A DNA stretch of 64,000 bases from Rhynchopus euleeides (lineage: Eukaryota; Euglenozoa; Diplonemea; Diplonemida; Diplonemidae), in NCBI GenBank assembly GCA_963210315.1, contig OY723308.1:558001-622000 (forward strand), written 5' to 3'. How positions within the stretch are numbered: the stretch's first letter is position 1; the number at the start of each line of letters is the position of its first letter. Of this stretch, positions 10,660 through 22,100 are shown piece by piece. Under the pieces are notes generated by a model. It had not been told where the DNA came from. It worked only from the letters and a program-made list of their open reading frames with translations, and made no database searches. The translations under genes and the position numbers were made by a program.

Positions 10660-11972
10660 GGGGCGAAAAGATGGATCTAATGGGAGGCACGGGAGCAAGT
10701 GCCGCGAGAGGGGGTGGGGTGTGGGGGGGGGGGTCGTATGGCGATCGGCGGAAGGGGAGAGAAGAGGGAAGGCGGGGTGGGGTGGGGTGGGGGGGGGGGG
10801 GGCGGGGGGCAAGGGGGAGATCCAGCATCCAACTGCGTAGCTCCGGGGGGGATGACACGCACATACACATACAGCACTTTGGAAGCGCAGCCTCCACGAC
10901 TGAACTTATTGGTTGCCGCACAGAGGTGGCAGCACACACATAATAAAGTCCCACCGCCAACATTCATTGCAGGATGCGAAATAACTGTGCCAATGCACGG
11001 CACAGTTTCACACAGAAGAACACACATTAATGTAGTCGCAGACAACGCCATTCTGCCCCACCCGAGAGCAGGTCACCCGCCTTTCGCAAAATGCCCTGCC
11101 GGAACATTGCCTTGCTAAGTAGCGCATGCTGGTGTGCAATAGTGTCCCTCTGAAGGGGGCCCGAAAACCATTGACATATCACACGCCTGAGGGAGGAAGA
11201 TTATACCCCAAAACAGGACACTTTGCATGAAATGGCGGCGATTCGAGCCTCGTATATTCAAAACCTTCAACGGCGGGTGTGAGCGTGCGGCAGTGGTGTA
11301 GAGAAGGATGCACACGACACGTATAGAGCGCGTACTGTACAGCACACGATGCAGAAGAATAAAAGGCGTGAAATATCGAACCCGACCAGGCAACCCATCT
11401 GAGGCGCAATGTGTGGGACGGAAGGGAGGGGTGTCGGGGAGGGGAGGGAAGATGGACATGGTTTCTAAGATCTAACTGGGGAAGAGGGGGGGGGAGGGGG
11501 GGGGAAGGGAAGAGGGAGAAGAGTGGACAGGGAGGGAGATCGCCAAAACATAAACCGGTATATCTCGGCCTGCTTCTTTGCATTGTAACACAATTTTGGA
11601 TGGAGATGGGGGGGGGGAGAGAGAGAGAGAGAGTGAGTGAGGTGGGTCGGGGGAAAGGGGGAAGGAGGGAACGTGGGGAGACACACAACCCATCTTCGCT
11701 ACAACACAGACTTTGCAAAAGAAATGGGGGGGGGTGAGGTGTGTAAGGCGGGTACACCGGATGAACGGTGAGCGGGAAGTGGGGAATCAGAAGAACAGAG
11801 GGGTGGGGTGGGAGGTGTGTGCGAACGATCCTCCAAAGAGGACCCTCCATCACCCACCGACACCGCTGTGGTGGTGGAACCTGAGCCCCCCCAATCATAT
11901 TCCTCTGGCCCCCCTCACCCCTCTTGGGGAGTTGTTCAGAGGGGTGAGCCACATGAGGATGAAAGAAGCATC
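10660..11972. other. Intergenic, 3' side of ankyrin gene
   Basis: G tracts at 10724-10805 and 11478-11500, a GA run near 11617-11634 and many shadow frames. No recognisable coding or RNA gene. The 3' UTR of the minus-strand ankyrin gene should begin below 11973. Confidence 0.5.
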
Positions 11973-14312
11973 CTACCGGTCAGTCTTCTCAATGATGAGG
12001 GCGCGCGAGTGGTTCACAATCTGGAACCGCTTCCGCAGGGAGTCCTTCATGATCTTCTGCGTCGTGCGGTCGGGGTGCAGCTTCGTCATCAGCTTCTTCG
12101 CAGCATCGCGAGCCCCTGTCGCATAGGCGGACACCCCCACCACCACCCACGCCTCGTGAATCGTAACCGACGACAGGTTGCTGTGCAGCGTGTCCACCGC
12201 TGAGTCATCCACGTCCTCCAGGCCATACTTCTTCACCTTCAGCAGAGCCTGCTTCACGTTCTCTGCCAGACCCGCGCGCATCCCGTCGCTCGGCGGCGGA
12301 GGGGGGGCGCTCGACCCACTCTTGTTGAAGTAGTTGTAGTGGTGGTGCCTGTCATGGTGGTGGCTCGACCCTGTCCCCGACCTGTCGCTCGCCCCCGGGA
12401 AGGGGAACTCCGACTTGGAACGGCGCTGCTCATACTCGGGCATCATGCGGTGGATCTGGCGCAGCAGGCGGCGGTTCTCCTCCTCGTAGCGCGACGCCTT
12501 CATCCTTTCCAGGTCGAGGCGGTGCCGCATGCGGCCTGCCTCCTCACGCTCCCTCTCGTTCTCGCTCCGGATGCGGATCATGTCGATGCGCATCTGCTCC
12601 ACATGGCTGGTTGCGCGCTGCGCACGCATGTTCGCCGTCTGCACCTGCAGCTTGAACTCCGCCTCGCGCAGCCCGAAGAGGCGCTTCGACTCCGCCATCT
12701 CGTTGCTGGCATGGCTCAGGTGGCGCCGCAGCTCCGCCTCCTTCATCTGGAGGCTGTGCTTCTCCGCAGCATGCCTCGCCTGCAGGTCTTTGATGTAAGC
12801 CTGGTACTTCGCATCGCGGGAGTGGAGGAGGTCGTTAATCTCACGCAGCTTCGACTCCATCCGCGACAGGTCCTTCTCAGCCTGGCGGCGGCGATGCCTC
12901 TCCGTCTCCAGCTCCTGCACCAACACGGTGTTCAGCTGGTGTGCCTGGGAGTGCTCATACAGCGCTGCGTCGCGGTGGCGCTCCGTCTTCTCCAAAACAC
13001 GCGACAGCTGCACCGCAACCTGGGCAACCGCCTCAAAGCGGGTCTCCTGGTTCACAGCAGGGCGGGGGGCGTGGTGGCGGCGCTTCTTGTTCTGATGCTC
13101 GTTCTTCCAGCACCCCTCGCAGAGCGTCTCCTGGCAGTCCGCGCAGTAGAGCAGGCGCGGGGCCCCCTCTGCGCAGGAGGGGGAGGACAGCTGCGTCTCG
13201 CACACCGTGCACCCCGTCTCCACAGGGGGGAACGAGTCGAGGAAGCGCTGCACATCCGCCTTGAATGCGACAGCCTCCTCCTCCTCAGGGTTGAGGGGCG
13301 GCTCCTCTGCAGGGATGTCGGTGTCGACGGTGAGGGCAGGCGTGTTGCGGCGGCGCCACAGGTTGATGTTGACGCAGGGGGAGATGGGCCCCGCAGCGAC
13401 GTGCAGCTCCTCCACCTCCACGTCGGCGTCGGAGCCGATCGGGGGCACGTCATCCACGTCGCTGTCGGAGGCCATCTCCACCTCCACCCAGTGTGGGTCC
13501 AGGTTGATGGCAGAGTCAGGTGGCGGCGTGGTGGTGACGCTGCCAGACGTCACACCCTCGCTTGCGCTCCCCCCGCGGCCCTCGCTGGTGCTCCCCGCGC
13601 TGTGCTCCCGGGGGGAGGATGCGGCAGGGGGCTCAGTAGCGCGCTCCGTCTCAGTCGCCTCCGTGGTGGGGTCCTCGTGTGACACACCCGGGGAGGAGGA
13701 GCGGACGCTGCAGGCGTCAGGGAGGTGGCGCACCGTGACACGGATGCCTGCGGAGTCCACCTCGGCTTCGGCGCGGGTCCCCTCGGTCTCGTATTTCCTG
13801 GCGAGCGCCTTCACCACCCCGAGGGGTTCGAGGATTGTCTTGAGGTCGTCGTATTGCCCCCACTTCACAGCGTGGTCCTTCGCAGTCATGTTGTTGCGGT
13901 CCGTCATGGTGACGTCAGCCCCGTAGTCAACAAGGGTGCAGGCGATCGTGATGTGGCCCTTGTGTGATGCAGCCATGAGTGCGGTCTCCCCGTCGATGTC
14001 GACGCTGCAGGGGTCAGCGCCGTGCTGCAGCATGAGGCTGACGAACTTCTCCTCCCCCTGCCAGGAGGCGTGGAACAGCGCGTCCTGCCCGTCGTTGTCC
14101 TTCTTCTCCGCATCCGCGCCCAGGTCGAGGAGGGTCTTCCCGATGGTGACATGCCCCAGCCAGGCGGCCCACATCAGGGCGGTGAAACCGTGGTCGTCCC
14201 CTCCGTTCAGGAGCTTCACATCCACGCCCTCCACCATCTCGACGTCGCACCGCTTCACCGCATCGTGGAAGTCCTCCAGGTTCTGCGGATACACGCTCTG
14301 TGCGCTAGCCAT
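11973..14312 (-). CDS. Ankyrin repeat / B-box / coiled-coil / J-domain-like protein
   Basis: Intronless 779-residue protein, ending in TAG. Residues 1-170 hold about four ankyrin repeats (for example GFTALMWAAWLGHVTIGKTL and GETALMAASHKGHITIA), a protein-binding scaffold. A Ser/Thr/Glu-rich linker follows. Residues 366-412 form a B-box-like zinc finger (CTVC, CADC, CEGCW, then His residues). About 425-640 is a charged coiled coil. The C-terminal ~80 residues resemble a J-domain with the diagnostic HPD tripeptide near residue 746 (KLHPDRTT), which in known proteins stimulates Hsp70. The combination suggests a chaperone-recruiting adaptor; its target is unknown. The ATG has no upstream in-frame alternative. 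The long plus-strand frame at 12339-13682 is its shadow. Confidence 0.88.
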   Translation of the reverse strand: MASAQSVYPQNLEDFHDAVKRCDVEMVEGVDVKLLNGGDDHGFTALMWAAWLGHVTIGKTLLDLGADAEKKDNDGQDALFHASWQGEEKFVSLMLQHGADPCSVDIDGETALMAASHKGHITIACTLVDYGADVTMTDRNNMTAKDHAVKWGQYDDLKTILEPLGVVKALARKYETEGTRAEAEVDSAGIRVTVRHLPDACSVRSSSPGVSHEDPTTEATETERATEPPAASSPREHSAGSTSEGRGGSASEGVTSGSVTTTPPPDSAINLDPHWVEVEMASDSDVDDVPPIGSDADVEVEELHVAAGPISPCVNINLWRRRNTPALTVDTDIPAEEPPLNPEEEEAVAFKADVQRFLDSFPPVETGCTVCETQLSSPSCAEGAPRLLYCADCQETLCEGCWKNEHQNKKRRHHAPRPAVNQETRFEAVAQVAVQLSRVLEKTERHRDAALYEHSQAHQLNTVLVQELETERHRRRQAEKDLSRMESKLREINDLLHSRDAKYQAYIKDLQARHAAEKHSLQMKEAELRRHLSHASNEMAESKRLFGLREAEFKLQVQTANMRAQRATSHVEQMRIDMIRIRSENEREREEAGRMRHRLDLERMKASRYEEENRRLLRQIHRMMPEYEQRRSKSEFPFPGASDRSGTGSSHHHDRHHHYNYFNKSGSSAPPPPPSDGMRAGLAENVKQALLKVKKYGLEDVDDSAVDTLHSNLSSVTIHEAWVVVGVSAYATGARDAAKKLMTKLHPDRTTQKIMKDSLRKRFQIVNHSRALIIEKTDR

Positions 14313-15575
14313 CGTTATGGAGACTGGCTGCTGCGTGCGAGAAGCGCAGGGGGGACGAGACGGTCCGATTTGCGGGGTTGGTGTGGGGGTGTGTATTCTA
14401 TATCGGGAGTGTATGTGCGGGCCTCACATCAAAGCCTTCAGATCAGGGCGGCTCGCTAACACATGACAACAACATCACTGCCTGTTACAACTGCTGAGGG
14501 GGGTGGGAAGGGGAGGGGGGGGGAAGGCGCCGCGCCAACACCGCATCATTTTTTCTGTGTGTTCTTTGCCATGTATAAAGATGGACCCTCCCTCACAACG
14601 AGAAGGAGGTGTGGGGGCAGGGGGGACAGGGGGGGGTGGAGGGTAGAGAGACTTCGGGGGGGGGGGGGGCAGGGAACCATAGACCAGAGAGATCGAGTGA
14701 AGACAACAAGAGAAAGAATGGACGAGATATAGAGACAGAGAGTGAGTGGGTGAGGGGGGGGGGGGGGGGGGGGAGACCGGGGCGAAGGGGGGAAGGGGGG
14801 AAGGCAGTGTCTGCGATGTGGTATTTCCGGGAGGAGCTGAAGACTATGTCACGGGGTCCTGGCGAGTCAAATGATTTTTTTGAATATTTTTTTAACACGC
14901 GGGCATGGAGAAGCAAGCGCGCGCGCTGTCGCTTCAAGTTGATCGGCCGCCCGAAATTTGTGACACGCCCACGAGCCTGTTGTCTGGAATATATTAACAC
15001 TACTGGGTATATTCACACTTAAAGTAGAGAGGGGAGAGAGAGAGAGAGAGAGAGAGATAAGCACCAGAATTTGTATTTCCTCACCCCCGCAGACTCCCCC
15101 CCTCACCTTCACTGCCCCCAACCCACCCGTTTGTATTGCCTCGGTGTTGTTGCTGTGCCGAGGTGTTTTTGCACCCCCCCTCTGGCGGGTGGCTTCAACT
15201 TTAATTTGGTTCCCCCCCGATGGTGGTGGTGGGGGAGGTGCGTAGACATTCTTGAGACATCAGCCAAGAAAACATCCACCCAAAAAAAATATATCACCGC
15301 AAAATATCACCCACTGGGGTTCCCGTCCCTCTTTCCTCTGCCCCTTCCACCCCGTTCTCCAACGAGCCGTGTTGGGGTATTAACTGCCAGGGGCTAATCC
15401 TAAGAAAGCCCTGTGCACATATTACCCCTATTTCCATACCCCCCCCCCTTTTTCCCAAACAGATCTTACCCCAGAGTCCGAACCGTACTGCATCCTCCAT
15501 CGCATTTGCCTGTCACGGCTTCTCTAAGCTCTGACTAGGAACTCGGCCCCTGAGCCAGATTTCACCCCCACCCCC
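14313..15575. other. Intergenic, 5' side of ankyrin gene
   Basis: G tracts near 14755-14775, a GA run at 15033-15057 and mixed sequence without recognisable genes. A promoter or spliced-leader acceptor for the ankyrin gene would be here, but I cannot identify one with confidence. Confidence 0.45.
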
Positions 15576-15609
15576 ACTTAGACTAAGCCCTTAACTTTCG
15601 ACCCCCTAG

Positions 15610-15662
15610 AAATTAAGGGCTTAATTTAAGGGCTTAATTTCTTACTAAGGGCTTACTAAGGG
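15610..15662. repeat. Left inverted terminal repeat of YR retroelement
   Basis: Exact reverse complement of 19102-19154, composed of AAGGGCTTAATTT and CTTACTAAGGG units. Immediately inside is a near-perfect palindrome of AATACTAAGCCCTTA type (15663-15693). Weaker similarity extends outwards to about 15576. Confidence 0.93.
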
Positions 15663-15730
15663 AATACTAAGCCCTTAGTAAGGGCTTAGTATTTTACTCG
15701 AATTCTCACAGGAGCGACGGCTTCACAGGA

Positions 15731-16600
15731 GTGGGCCCGGGTGTTCCGGGAGCATCGCGGCCCGGCGGCGAACGTGCCCGCCTCGCGGAAGGGGGCGATG
15801 ACCGCAGCCGCCCGGGTTGCGCACACCGACTCGCGGGAAGGGCGGCCCAGCGGGCGCTCCCGCCCGCTCAAGCGGAGGCCCAGCACCTCCCGCGACCGCC
15901 CGGGCGGAAACAGGCCATGGAGGAAGGAGCCTCTTTTTCGCGGGGCCGGACAGCCCCAGCACAGACGCTGAGGGGGGCCCCCGGCGCCACGCCGTCCAGG
16001 GGGAGCCGGGCCCCTGGACCGGCGGCGCAACCGGGCGTAGGGTCGAGAACAATCCCCTGCCCGAGGTATGGTACGGACGTAGGGTCGACGACAGTCCCCT
16101 GTCCCCGAGCACAACCGGGCGAAGGGTCGATTACAATCCCCTGTCCAAGGTATGGGACGCATCCGGGCGTAGGGTGGAGACCGATCCCCTGCCCGAGGTA
16201 TGGCAGAGACGTAGGGTTGACAGAAGTCCCCTCTCACAAAGCGCAGCCGGACGTAGGGTCGACTGCGGTCCCCTGTCCGAGGCAGAGCGAGGACGAAGGG
16301 TCGATGGTCATCCCCTGTCCCGCAACGAGAAACAGCCCGCCGACGATCTCCTCCCCGGGCACACAGGTGAAGGAGGTAGGGTCGACAACAGTCCCCTCTC
16401 CACAGAGGATTCCCCAGAGGGGAGGCATCGCAGGGCGCCTCAGAAGCCCTCTGTTCCAGCGTGCCACGCAGGCCGAGGGGCGCCGGGGCAGGGCCCCGAC
16501 TCCACTCCCACCCCCAGACATCAGGGATGTCACGCCCCCACGGGGTCCTCAAGATGCGAACCGGGACCCACAGGAGCCTGTGAGGTGGACGCGGGCCAAG
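15731..16600 (+). pseudogene. Gag-like region of YR retroelement
   Basis: Arg/Pro/Gly-rich, with long open frames in all three plus frames, so the coding frame cannot be fixed from the sequence. It sits where ORF1 (gag) lies in DIRS/VIPER elements. No zinc knuckle is visible. Assignment rests on position only. Confidence 0.4.
16035..16410 (+). repeat. Minisatellite inside gag-like region
   Basis: About eight degenerate ~45-50 bp units built on CGTAGGGTCGA, a short variable part, and CCCCTGTCC. Translation gives recurring GRRVD..PLS units in one frame. Confidence 0.8.
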
Positions 16601-17543
16601 CGCGCCAGGCTGGAGGACAAGCTGTTCACGTTCCGCGACGGACGCAGCCTAGCGGGAGCTCTGCGAAATGCGACGGGGTGGGAGGACATTCCGCGGCTAG
16701 CACTGGCCGCACACACAGCAGGGGAGAAAGACCGGCTGTGGGCCTCATTCGAGGAGTTTCGGGGCGGACTGAGTGTGCGGGCACGCCGAGCGACGAGGCG
16801 GTGCTGCGCTACGTCTGGACGCGCCTGGGCAGCATATCATGCAGGACTGCGAAGACATACCTCGAGCGGCTGGCGGCGATCGCGATAGAGCGGGGCGAAC
16901 GTGGGACCCGCACGCGCCGCCGCGCCGCCTCCAAAACGCCAAGAAGGCGCTCCGGCGCCTCAGCACCCTCATCCGGCCCAGACAGGCCCCCCCTGTGGCG
17001 ACGGCGCAAGTGCACGAGGCGCTGGGGGCACTCCAGGGGCGGGCGCGGGTGCTACTCGCGCTGTGCTGGGTGACGAGATGTCGGGTGCCGGACCTGCGGT
17101 TTGTGACGCGGGCGGACTGGCGGGAGATCGATGGGGCAGGGGGGGATTCGCGTGCGACGTCGGCGGCGGTGTACGCGAAGGAGAAGCAAGCCCTCGAGTG
17201 GAGGCCAGAGATCTTCCTCCCCGCGGGCCCCATCACGGCGATCGTGGTGGAGTATATGCGCACAGTGGCCCCCTCCAGCACGGAACTGATCTTCGGGGGG
17301 AACTCCACAAAATATGCGGGGTTGAAGAAGGCGATCCTCGCGGCCCTGCCGGAAGGCTCCTGGCTCCACTCCTCGAGGAGAGGCGCGATCCAAGAGGTGC
17401 AGAAGGACGGAGTACCTCGATCGCTGCTGAAGCGTCTCCTCCGACACGGCAAGGACGCGGAGGACACGACGGCGAGATATCTCACCACCACGAACGACCA
17501 CCAAAGGAAGACGGAAGCGGAGCTCCTCCGCGCGCTACAATGA
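16600..17543 (+). pseudogene. Tyrosine recombinase of YR retroelement, frameshifted
   Basis: The catalytic half is in one frame (ends at the TGA at 17541-17543): the conserved Arg falls in LLALCWVTRCRVPDL, the second box is HSSRRGAI, and the final box LLRHGKDAEDTTARYL supplies His and the nucleophilic Tyr. The N-terminal core-binding part (SDEAVLRYVWTRLGS, TAKTYLERLAAIA) lies in another frame, and the segment before that (WASFEEFRGGLSVRAR) in a third. At least two frameshifts, near 16785 and 16900, therefore break the gene. Confidence 0.75.
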
Positions 17544-18651
17544 GCGACGCCGGCGAGGGGCCCTGCTGGGATTTTCTGATGAGCGGGGTGGGCTACGCGG
17601 ATGAGCAGGGTGTGATCGGTCTGGAGGATCCCGAGTACGACTTGGACGAGTTTGAAATACTGGGCAGGCGACCGCCATCCCGCTCCTGGGAGAGGCTCGA
17701 TGATTTTCCGTCCGGGTGCCTGGAGTACGACAAGCTGCGCACCTACGCGGATGAGCTGGGGGTGTCACCGGATTTCCTGGACTGGTGTACGGAGGGGGGG
17801 TTGATTGCGAGGCACCAGACATCGGCAGTCCCTCTCCCTGGGCCCACATCAGACCTGAAGCCGAGCTTTGTGGTGCAGTGTATTTCGGCGAGGGTCCTCC
17901 GCCTGCTCGGACGCGGAGATCCCAAGCGGGGCGTGGTGCGCATGTTTGACATTGCGAAGGTTGGAAGCTGTTCGGCATAGCCTTCCGGGTGGCGCACGTC
18001 AGGCAGACCCGCCTGTGCGTACTCCGTGAGACCCTGTCAACGCTGCAGGGGGCCGCGCAGCGCCTGCACGAGGGGTCTCTGACGTGGGAGGACCCGTTCG
18101 TACTGTCCCCCGCGACGCGGGACGAGCTCGCGGCGTGCGTCGACGCAATGCGGGTGAACGACTGGCTCAGCCTACGGCGCGAGCACCCGGGGCTGGCCGA
18201 CATGGCGGTGTGGAGCGACGCGTCAACAACAGGCTGGGGAGCTGTGGTGTCCGTGCCTGGGGATGCGGACTTGCAGGTGGCCCACGGGGTGTGGGCGCGC
18301 GAGGGGCAGTCCGGCGACATGTTTGTGCTGAAGCTCCTGGCGGCGGAGAAGGCGATCCGGCTGGCTCTGGACCTCGGCAGCCGCACCCCGCTGCTGGCGG
18401 TGGACAACCAGGCCGTCGAGTGTGTGCTGCGCAAGGGGCACAGCCGCGTGCGCTTTGCGAACGTTATCTTGCAGCGCATCTTTGGGATGCTTGGGGGACG
18501 CGACGCCGTGCTGGGGGTCCATTGGATCCCGACGGCGGACATGCCCGCGGACAGCTGGTCGCGGGCGGGGTGTGTGGGTGCCACGCGGTGCGGGCGTGAA
18601 AGCGCTCACGTCGTGGAGCGGGAGAGCGGCTTCGCCGCCTCGAGCGCCTGA
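17540..18651 (+). pseudogene. RT fragment plus RNase H of YR retroelement
   Basis: Starts with an ATG that overlaps the recombinase stop (ATGA at 17540-17543), a translational-coupling-like arrangement. The first ~145 codons look like the start of a reverse transcriptase (FLDWCTEGGLIARHQTSAVP, then RGVVRMFDIAK). The frame is lost near 17945-17980. The next frame resumes with GWKLFGIAFR and runs into RNase H: WSDASTTGWGAVV, LLAAEKAIRLAL, LLAVDNQAVECVL and WIPTADMPADSWSR. The RT catalytic palm including the YxDD box is missing, so the copy is internally deleted. Confidence 0.72.
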
Positions 18652-18660
18652 GCGAAGGGT

Positions 18661-18695
18661 CTGTCCCGGCTCTTCAGCTCTCCGGTCCCCGCACG
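18661..18695 (+). repeat. 35-bp direct repeat, copy 1
   Basis: CTGTCCCGGCTCTTCAG followed by CTCTCCGGTCCCCGCACG, repeated with one mismatch at 18998-19032. It lies just after the RNase H frame, where YR retroelements keep internal repeats used in replication. Confidence 0.88.
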
Positions 18696-18814
18696 CAGAA
18701 TTCAACAACAGTGACAACAGACAGATTCCTATTCCCTCCCCTCCCCCATCAGCTGGAACGGTTTTTCGAGCACCCCGGCTGAGCTCGGGCAGCTGCCCCT
18801 TTTTTCTCTAGTAT

Positions 18815-18877
18815 CTGGTGGCCCCCTCCTAGCTAACTTGTTAGAGCACTCGCAGAGTGCGACTTGGGGGGCCACCA
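18815..18877 (+). other. Three-way-junction structured element
   Basis: A 12-bp outer stem CTGGTGGCCCCC / GGGGGCCACCAG closes two inner hairpins: CTAAC-TT-GTTAG and GCACTC-GCA-GAGTGC. All three stems are perfectly complementary by eye. The position between the two 35-bp repeats suggests a structured RNA or replication signal of the retroelement; no tRNA identity is supported. Confidence 0.6.
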
Positions 18878-18997
18878 GTACTACCTTTGTTTAGTGCACA
18901 GGCGCTCAATCATCAAGAAGACTCCACTCACTGAGGTGAGGTTGGAAGGGACGGAGACGAGACACCACTACAACGCCCTTCATCAGGCTCTTTCGTG

Positions 18998-19032
18998 CTG
19001 TCCCGGCTCTTCAGTTCTCCGGTCCCCGCACG
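18998..19032 (+). repeat. 35-bp direct repeat, copy 2
   Basis: Second copy of the 18661-18695 repeat, next to the right inverted repeat. Confidence 0.88.
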
Positions 19033-19101
19033 TTGTTTACCTTCGCAGGAGAGTATTCTTCTTCTGAGAAATGCTGAAGTGTTGTCTAAGGGATGACTAA
19101 G

Positions 19102-19154
19102 CCCTTAGTAAGCCCTTAGTAAGAAATTAAGCCCTTAAATTAAGCCCTTAATTT
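19102..19154. repeat. Right inverted terminal repeat of YR retroelement
   Basis: Exact reverse complement of 15610-15662; diverged similarity continues outwards to about 19190. Confidence 0.93.
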
Positions 19155-19194
19155 TTCGGGGACTGAAAATTCAGGGCTTAAAATTTAAGTGATT

Positions 19195-22100
19195 TATCGC
19201 CCTACCCCTTAGTAGGAGCTTAGTGAAGCCGTGGCCTGTTTAGCGTATATTCTTCTGTTCTCTGTTTTTTTACTTTCTTTTCATTCGACATCCAAATTTT
19301 TATGGCTTTATCTTCTGCTTTGCTGAGGAAAGGGCGTGAACCATAGTAGTCATAAAATCGTGTGGGTGTGGTGTGTGTGTGGGTGCACGATGGGGATACG
19401 TGTGGCAGGAGCACGTGGGGGGAGGGTGGGGGGGGGGGGGGACAAAATATATACACCCAGAGGGGGCACAGCCGATGGCTGACAAGGCGGGGTGTGGTGC
19501 TGAGATATCAAACGGGGGGTTATGACTGCCTCTGCCTCTTGCCACAGAGAATAGAAAATAGTTCTGTGGAAAGTGGGGGACACGTGGAGAGGATGTGTGT
19601 CAAAGGGAACGCCCCCCCCCCCCCCCTCCAACACAAAACCTCTTGCCCCCATCTGCCCCCTCTGTACTTCTGAACGAGTTTAAAAGCCGTGCAGCTTGCA
19701 GACAAAAGCTACCGTTTCGAGTGAAGACTGCACTCTATCCAGAATTTTCGCCGGCAAAGCCCCTCCACGGGTAACTCGTAGCGCGGTTACTCGCAAGGCC
19801 AGATGAAACAACCCGAATATGACGAGAATCATATCATTGCCGCTGCCTCTCGGTATCTGTGTCCCTCCAACACACACCACATCAGAGCCTGGAGCAACAC
19901 CAGGTGTGGTGTGATCACAGGCCAGTTCAGGGAAGGGGTCCTGATCGCACCAATGTGGGATTATGATACTGGAGGACGACAGGTGCCTGAGCCGATGCAC
20001 CACTCGGGTGGGGTGGGGAAGAAGAAGCGGGGGGTATGGGGTGGGTTGGGGTGGTGGTGGGGGGGATTTGTAAGAGCCAGACCAGAATATTTCTCGCAGT
20101 TTTTTTTGTTTCGGGGGGTGTGGGGTAAGGGGGGGGGGTTCAAGACAAAAATAAGAAGCTTGGAATGGGTGGGAGTTCGCTTGCTATTCCCCCGAAACCT
20201 TTGGTTCGCACATGCTTCTCCCCCCCCCCCTCCCCCGCACCCCCACAAAGACAAAAGGCTCGCCATCAATTCGCCTCCCCGTTTGCACCATCCCTCCTTA
20301 CAACCGTTAACCCTCTGTGCAAACGTACCCTCTTCCCCCCCCCCTCTGACTTCGTTCTCAAGATACAAATTTCATGGAATTTCTTTAGTTCGTTCAATCC
20401 TAACCGAAAGGGGACTGTGTGAGGGAGGGGGGGGAAGGGTGGGTAGGGCAGCGGCATTTTTTTCTCTGCTGGGTGGACAGCGGGGGGGGGGGGGGGAGTG
20501 TGAGACGTTAGTCTCACTGAAAATATTATTTGGCACTCTTTTTTTTGCCCCTCCCTCCCTCCCTCCTCCTCCCCACCCCCACCCCCCCCCCACCCCCATC
20601 GCCCTGCCTCTTCACCATGCCAGTTTGGCAGCTATAGCATGAGAGGGAGGGGAGGGGGCTGTTTGTTGAGAGGATCCCCCTCCCCTTCCCCATCCCCTCC
20701 GCCCCCCCCCCAATTGCCTCGGGGCTCATGATGCCAACAAGATACGCCCGCCTTAGGTGTGTTCAGACTGTATCTGTGTCAATCTGGCGGTGAGGGGGGG
20801 GGGGAGGGATTGGGGGGATCGGGGGAGGTCATAATGGAACTACCACTGGCGGTTAACCTCACAAAGGCTCAAAATCCGGAGATGTATACGCCCCCACAGG
20901 CATCAGGACGGAATGGGTCCCGATGCGAGGGGAATTGGATCTGCCCCCGGACTGTTCAGCCTATTGATATGGGAGGTGGTCTCCGTCCTGCGGGTCCCTT
21001 TTGGATGCATTCTCTGTTGTGTACGGTGTATATTTTTTTTGACATCGACAAACACAAGCAAGCTTGATCTGTCCCATTGACGCCCCTACCCTGCAAGCAG
21101 GTTCGAGTTTTTTTGTTTGCTGTGTATGGTGCCAAGATCATCTATCTGCACTGTCACACTTCATATACGATCAATAAATCGTGGGGTGGATTCTGACTTT
21201 ATCTTTGATTTTCTTAACGGCAGGATGTGGCTTGTGCGCCTCGTCTCAGGCCGTAGAGAGGATATGTTCTGTTATTTTTTTGGGTTATCCGTCAGGTGGA
21301 TCTGTTATTATCTTGATCGATTTGAACGATTTCTTTGCAGGCAAGAACATTTTTTGTTCGAAACGATTTGAACGATTTGAACGAAGTATCAGCCTGTATC
21401 ACCTCGCCACCCCATGAGCAGTGAGAGTGGGATGCGGAAGGGGGGGGGGAGAGAGAGTAACACTGCGAGTTCTTCTGATTTGGCGCCGCTTCTTCATTAC
21501 GCCCCCCTCCCCGCCGCCACACAAAAAGGCCTCTTCTCCGAACAAAACAGATCAACCGGGCAGGGGCACAACAAAAAGAAAGGTTGGCGTGGGTTTGGGG
21601 AACTGTGTGTGTGTCTGGGGGGGTGGGGGTGGGGGACTGGCTAAAGGAGACCCGCTGTTGAAATGTGAGGTGACTTCAATTCACTTAAACTCCGGGTATG
21701 TCAAAGTCATAGGGGGGTGTGGGGGGGGTATTGAAATAGAAGAAGGAAGCACAAGGATGATCTCCCTTCACTCCCGATGCATGCGGTGTGGGGGGGGAAG
21801 GGGGGGTTTGATCGTCGAGGTCGGGGGAAGGGGGGGGGGGGTTTCCCTAAGAATCTCAATACCCACCTCCAAGAATATACACTCCCATCCTCCGCCCGAC
21901 TCCGCTTATCCTCTCTCACTCCTTCTCTGAGTCTCTCACCTCTCGCCGAAAGAGATTAAAAAACAAACACGCTTCTCTGATACCAGCCACTCTTCTGTCT
22001 GAATCAATCCGACCACGTGAGGCACAGGTGGTTGGATGCAATGAGCTTATTTCCAAACGGCAGTTTGCACGGCTCAGCCCTTCTGACTGGGCAGGGGAGT

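Larger units (their letters stand above)
15576..19190 (+). mobile_element. Degenerate tyrosine-recombinase retroelement (DIRS/VIPER-like)
   Basis: Bounded by inverted repeats that are perfect over 53 bp (15610-15662 and 19102-19154) and recognisable further out. Order on the plus strand: a gag-like region with tandem repeats, a tyrosine recombinase, a reverse-transcriptase fragment, RNase H, then a structured noncoding tail. DIRS elements use inverted terminal repeats and a recombinase in place of an integrase. The recombinase lies before RT/RH, the order I recall for trypanosomatid VIPER. Several frameshifts and a mostly missing RT palm make it non-functional on its own. No target duplication is expected for this class. 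Confidence 0.8.

Noticed and set aside
12339..13682. 447-codon plus-strand ORF
   Set aside because: Fully antisense to the ankyrin/J-domain gene, His/Leu/Arg-rich in the way G/C-rich shadow frames are; no domain.
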